A stretch of DNA of 64,000 nucleotides from contig JAEUUT010000062.1 of assembly GCA_016787415.1 (NCBI GenBank), positions 1-64,000 of the forward strand. Direction: 5' to 3'. Every line of letters starts with the position of its first letter. The stretch's first letter is position 1. The translations under genes were made by a program, and so were the position numbers. Shown in pieces: positions 60,968 to 64,000 of this stretch. This DNA is from Saprospiraceae bacterium. Lineage in GTDB: Bacteria > Bacteroidota > Bacteroidia > Chitinophagales > Saprospiraceae. The notes beneath the pieces are model-generated. The model did no database searches and was not told the origin of the DNA. It saw only the letters and a list, made by a program, of their open reading frames with translations.

Positions 60968-62344
60968 ATGACTGCATTACTGCTACTCTTTACCACTGCT
61001 ATTGTCGGCTTGTTTGCCGGGCTGACGCAAAATCGTTCAATGCTGCAACCTATTGCACTGGTAGGCAGCCTGCTGGCCTTTGCAGCCACATTTTTCGACC
61101 CGCTGGGCTGGAACGACCGCTACACTTCCATGATGCAGTTCGACATTTTCGCCCTGTCCTTTTCAGGGGTCGTGATTCTGGCCACCGTTCTCATTATCGG
61201 GCTAAGCGGCTGGGGTTTTCGCAACCTGAATGACACGCTGGGCGACAACTACGGCCTGATTCTGTTCAGTTTGTGCGGCGCGCTGTGCATGTTTTCATTT
61301 ACAAATATGGTCATGCTGTTTCTCGGCATCGAAATCCTGTCCATCCCTTTGTACGTACTCGCTGGCAGCCGCCGCGACAACCTTTCGGGCAATGAAGCGG
61401 CCCTGAAATACTTCCTGATGGGGTCGTTTGCCACTGGTATTTTGCTGTTTGGCATGGCACTGGTGTACGGCGCCTGCGCCAGTTTCGACCTGGCAGTAAT
61501 CAATGAAGCCGTTTCTGGCAAGGCCGGCGGAACAGGTATGCTGCATGTCGGCATTTTGCTGATTATTGTCGGCCTGAGTTTCAAAGTGTCGGCAGTGCCC
61601 TTCCATTTCTGGGCGCCGGATGTGTACCAGGGCAGCCCAAACCTGGTAACGACATACATGGCAACGGTGGTAAAAACCGCCGGCTTTGCCGCTTTTTATC
61701 GCTTGTTTTCGATGGCCTTCCCTGCTGCGGCTGATTTCTGGAATATTCCAGTAACGGTAGTGGCGGCGCTGACCATGACGGTAGCCAATTTTACAGCCAT
61801 TTTCCAGACAGATTTCAAGCGCATGATGGCCTATTCGTCCATTTCGCATGCGGGCTACCTCTTGCTGGCGATTCTGGCTATCGGAACGGCTGGAAGCGAG
61901 CGGGCATTGCTTTTTTATACCCTCACCTACTCGCTGGCAACGATCTGTGCATTTGGCGGATACATGGTGATTGCGGAGAAAAATGATGACAGTTCTTTTG
62001 CGGCATTTAATGGATTGAGCAAGAAACAGCCTTTTTTAGCAGCAGTGATGGCTATTGCCATGCTCACGCTGGCTGGCATCCCGCCGACGGCAGGCTTTTT
62101 TGGTAAATACTTCCTGTTCACAGCGGCATTTGCCAAAGCACCCTGGCTTATTGTACTGGCGGTAATCAACTCGGCCATTTCGATTTACTACTATTTCAAG
62201 GTCATCATTGCCATGTATTTCAGTCGGGAAGAAAACACATACGAGGCATCCTTGCCCGTGGGTGTGCGTTGGGTCGTGCTGGCAGGCATGCTGTTGATTG
62301 CGCTGCTTACCTTGTGGCCTGGCAGCGTGTATGCGTGGATGTAA
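60968..62344 (+). CDS. nuoN: NADH-quinone oxidoreductase subunit N
   Basis: A 458-residue antiporter-like subunit next to NuoK. The conserved Glu is in NMVMLFLGIEILSIPLYVLA, and lysines lie in KVSAVPFHFWAPDVYQGSPN and FKRMMAYSSISHAGYLLLAI. About 13-14 helices. It lies 13 bp after the transpeptidase gene and closes the complex I set. Confidence 0.96.
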   Translation: MTALLLLFTTAIVGLFAGLTQNRSMLQPIALVGSLLAFAATFFDPLGWNDRYTSMMQFDIFALSFSGVVILATVLIIGLSGWGFRNLNDTLGDNYGLILFSLCGALCMFSFTNMVMLFLGIEILSIPLYVLAGSRRDNLSGNEAALKYFLMGSFATGILLFGMALVYGACASFDLAVINEAVSGKAGGTGMLHVGILLIIVGLSFKVSAVPFHFWAPDVYQGSPNLVTTYMATVVKTAGFAAFYRLFSMAFPAAADFWNIPVTVVAALTMTVANFTAIFQTDFKRMMAYSSISHAGYLLLAILAIGTAGSERALLFYTLTYSLATICAFGGYMVIAEKNDDSSFAAFNGLSKKQPFLAAVMAIAMLTLAGIPPTAGFFGKYFLFTAAFAKAPWLIVLAVINSAISIYYYFKVIIAMYFSREENTYEASLPVGVRWVVLAGMLLIALLTLWPGSVYAWM

Positions 62345-62375
62345 AATTGCATCACCTTTTAAACCTGATCCAAAT

Positions 62376-63575
62376 ATGAAACCGTACTCTTTTCTTGCAT
62401 GCGGTGTACTGGCCTTCCTGCTTTCTGCATGTGGCTCTGACACCCCGCAGTCCAACACCACCACACCTGCTCCGACCACAACGGCCGAAAACCCGAAAAC
62501 AAAGCCGGAAGTGTATCTGTATGCCACCACGGTGGACAAACTCAACCTGCGTGCCGAGCCGAACAAAAACGGGAAAGTAATTACCCAACTTGCGGAAGGC
62601 GATTTTGTGGAAAGTGCAGGAGAAGTGTCAAGCAACAAGGAAGAGGCACAACTGAGGGGTATCACTTACCTCGAACCCTATTTTAAAGTTACTACCACGA
62701 CGCCCGAACAACACAACGGATGGGCATTTGGCGGCGCCTTGCATGGTGTATATGCCGGAAGCCGGGCGAACAGCCCCGACCTGGGCAAACTTTCCCAGTT
62801 TACCATGTTCCTGAAAACGCTCGATGCCAAAAAACTCGAAAGCGGTAAAAAGGCATGGGATTATGTGCGTACCAATTTTGGGGATGCCGGCGGCAGCCTG
62901 GGCGATGCAGCGTTTATCCTTTTGCAGCAATACTTGTTCAGAATGGAGCGCGAAGGCGAGTTTTACACCATTACAGAGAAAATTTCCTGGAAAGACGAAG
63001 ACTACCTGGCCATCAACGACAACAAATTCGATATGAACCGCTACCCTGCCACGAAGTCGCTGGCAGAAAATGGTTTTAAATTGGCCACAGGCGAAGGAAT
63101 GGTGTTTCCAGTGGTCGACTGGAATCAGTTATCGGCTTTTTTCAATGGGAAAGTGACAGAACCTATGTCGGTTTATCTCAAAGAAGAAACCGCTGAAAAC
63201 AATATGACCATGTACAATGATGGCGGAATTATCGTGCCATTGCAGGAAATTGCCGACCGCGCTGCTACCTGGGAAAAATTCAACGCCGATCATCCTTACT
63301 TCGTGCGCAAGGTAGAAACCAACGAATCCGAACGCTGGATGCGACTGATCATGGTAAACGGCTCCGACAATACGCCCACCTACAATTATGAATCGCAGGC
63401 TATCAGCGAGGATTTCAAAAATGTATGGGCCTATATCCAGCAAAAATACCCGGGCACCCGCCTGGCTGCTGTTGTAAAAGAAATTGCCGATCTATCTGCC
63501 GCTGAAGGCTGGAAATACACCAAAAAGGTGGAAGACTGGCATATGAAATATGCGGAGAAGGAATACGCGGAGTAG
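62376..63575 (+). CDS. SH3-like domain lipoprotein (YgiM-like)
   Basis: A 399-residue lipoprotein (signal MKPYSFLACGVLAFLLSAC). A Thr/Pro-rich linker is followed by an SH3-type domain (VYLYATTVDKLNLRAEPNKN, GKVITQLAEGDFVESAGEV). The remaining 250 residues are a second domain of unknown type that contains NDNKFDMNRYPATKSLAENG and YAEKEYAE at the end. It starts 32 bp after nuoN, so it may be the last gene of the locus. It resembles the smaller lipoprotein at 48716. Ligand unknown. A start at 62298 overlapping nuoN is less likely. Confidence 0.82.
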   Translation: MKPYSFLACGVLAFLLSACGSDTPQSNTTTPAPTTTAENPKTKPEVYLYATTVDKLNLRAEPNKNGKVITQLAEGDFVESAGEVSSNKEEAQLRGITYLEPYFKVTTTTPEQHNGWAFGGALHGVYAGSRANSPDLGKLSQFTMFLKTLDAKKLESGKKAWDYVRTNFGDAGGSLGDAAFILLQQYLFRMEREGEFYTITEKISWKDEDYLAINDNKFDMNRYPATKSLAENGFKLATGEGMVFPVVDWNQLSAFFNGKVTEPMSVYLKEETAENNMTMYNDGGIIVPLQEIADRAATWEKFNADHPYFVRKVETNESERWMRLIMVNGSDNTPTYNYESQAISEDFKNVWAYIQQKYPGTRLAAVVKEIADLSAAEGWKYTKKVEDWHMKYAEKEYAE

Positions 63576-63718
63576 TTATCCGTTATCCGTTATCTGTTAT
63601 CAGGGGTGGTAAAGAGACCATCTATACATATTTTTTGGCCACTCAAAATGGAATGCCGAGGATATGTACAGATGGTCTCTTTACCACCCTGATAACCAAT
63701 AACAGATAACGGATAACC
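63575..63718. repeat. Inverted repeat of GTTATCC words with a long inner stem
   Basis: The outer arms are GTTATCC/GTTATCT words (63575-63601 and about 63691-63717). The inner arms pair over 22-23 bp, GGTGGTAAAGAGACCATCT (63605-63623) with its complement at 63670-63688. The left arm begins in the stop codon of the lipoprotein gene and the right arm ends five bases before that of the barrel gene. Confidence 0.9.
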
Positions 63719-63721
63719 AAT

Positions 63722-64000
63722 TCAGAAATTCCAGGTAAACCCAAACCGGTAATCCCAGGGCTGTTCAATAGACTCGATGTCATTGGCAATGGCAAAATTG
63801 TAATAAATACCAATTTCAGAGCCACCGCCTTCGCCAGAGCCGAAATTGTAGCCGGCGCCGAGGTATTGGTTGCTTCGGGTAAATTTATATTTTTTGATTG
63901 TATTGGGATTATCGATGTAGGGCTGTTGCACCCATTCATTGGCCAGTTCACCTTGTAAAAAGAAGCCGCGAAACACTTTTGCGCGCAGGAAAATACCCGC
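63722..64000 (-). CDS. Partial C-terminus of an outer-membrane beta-barrel protein
   Basis: The reverse frame is open from the stop at 63722-63724 to the right edge (92 residues). Alternating pattern with GAGYNFGSGEGGGSEIGIYY and a C-terminal aromatic residue (YRFGFTWNF) is typical of the last strands of an outer-membrane porin-like barrel. The name and function cannot be given from this fragment. It converges on the SH3 lipoprotein across a palindrome. Confidence 0.7.
   Translation of the reverse strand, partial: AGIFLRAKVFRGFFLQGELANEWVQQPYIDNPNTIKKYKFTRSNQYLGAGYNFGSGEGGGSEIGIYYNFAIANDIESIEQPWDYRFGFTWNF

Overview
The window is a chromosomal segment of a member of the phylum Bacteroidota, most likely in or near the Saprospiraceae. 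The evidence is a Por-type (T9SS) C-terminal sorting domain, a DUF4249-like lipoprotein, a short NuoG without its molybdopterin-like domain, a CXXXY-type CcmE, an absence of obvious Shine-Dalgarno sequences, and repeated TAnnTTTG -7 boxes upstream of starts. No rRNA, tRNA, CRISPR array, transposase gene, prophage or plasmid function was recognised.

Layout. 1-7.7 kb: an ECF-type sigma factor with a probable partner, an alpha carbonic anhydrase lipoprotein, a T9SS cargo protein, an ABC-2 exporter pair, a YfcC-like transporter and a bestrophin-like channel. 7.8-15 kb: a tocopherol-cyclase-like protein, AroC, a thioredoxin-fold protein, a cluster of tiny unknown ORFs, a LOG-family protein, a lipoprotein and a methyltransferase. 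15-28.3 kb: a large CcmF, an RlmK-like methyltransferase, a Spy-like protein, a DUF4249 lipoprotein, PanB, MltG, an atypical SDR, a membrane-anchored REC-AraC regulator, a NitT/TauT-type ABC pair and CcmE. 28.5-40.4 kb: FabH, a PlsC-like acyltransferase, MiaA, PAP2, LptF/G, Rpe, a PolB-like exonuclease, a candidate structured RNA, a coiled-coil membrane protein, a YfbK-like VWA protein and FolD. 40.4-44.2 kb: a gluconate set (FGGY kinase, GntP, Gnd). 45.2-62.3 kb: a complete nuoA-N complex I locus on the + strand, interspersed with accessory genes (SH3-like lipoprotein, DUF2750, an orphan MNT nucleotidyltransferase with a broken HEPN partner, Ca/Na exchanger, S4 protein, L,D-transpeptidase). 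The window ends inside a beta-barrel protein gene.

The most unusual property lies between the genes. About twenty intergenic spaces carry blocks of short tandem words (TGAGAGG, TGAGTCC, TGATGAA, GTTTTGGT, GTTGATGAGG, ACGGATT, GTTATCC and others). Many are mirrored into long, often perfect inverted repeats (48/48, 44/44, 49/49 bp; 48/50 with two G:U) that start at or within a base or two of stop codons. Several loci with different arm words share an inner core like CGTAGAGTGTAC. In a few genes the repeat supplies the last codons and the stop. This looks like a modular, homogenised hairpin family rather than a set of ordinary terminators, and it is the best candidate here for an undescribed system.
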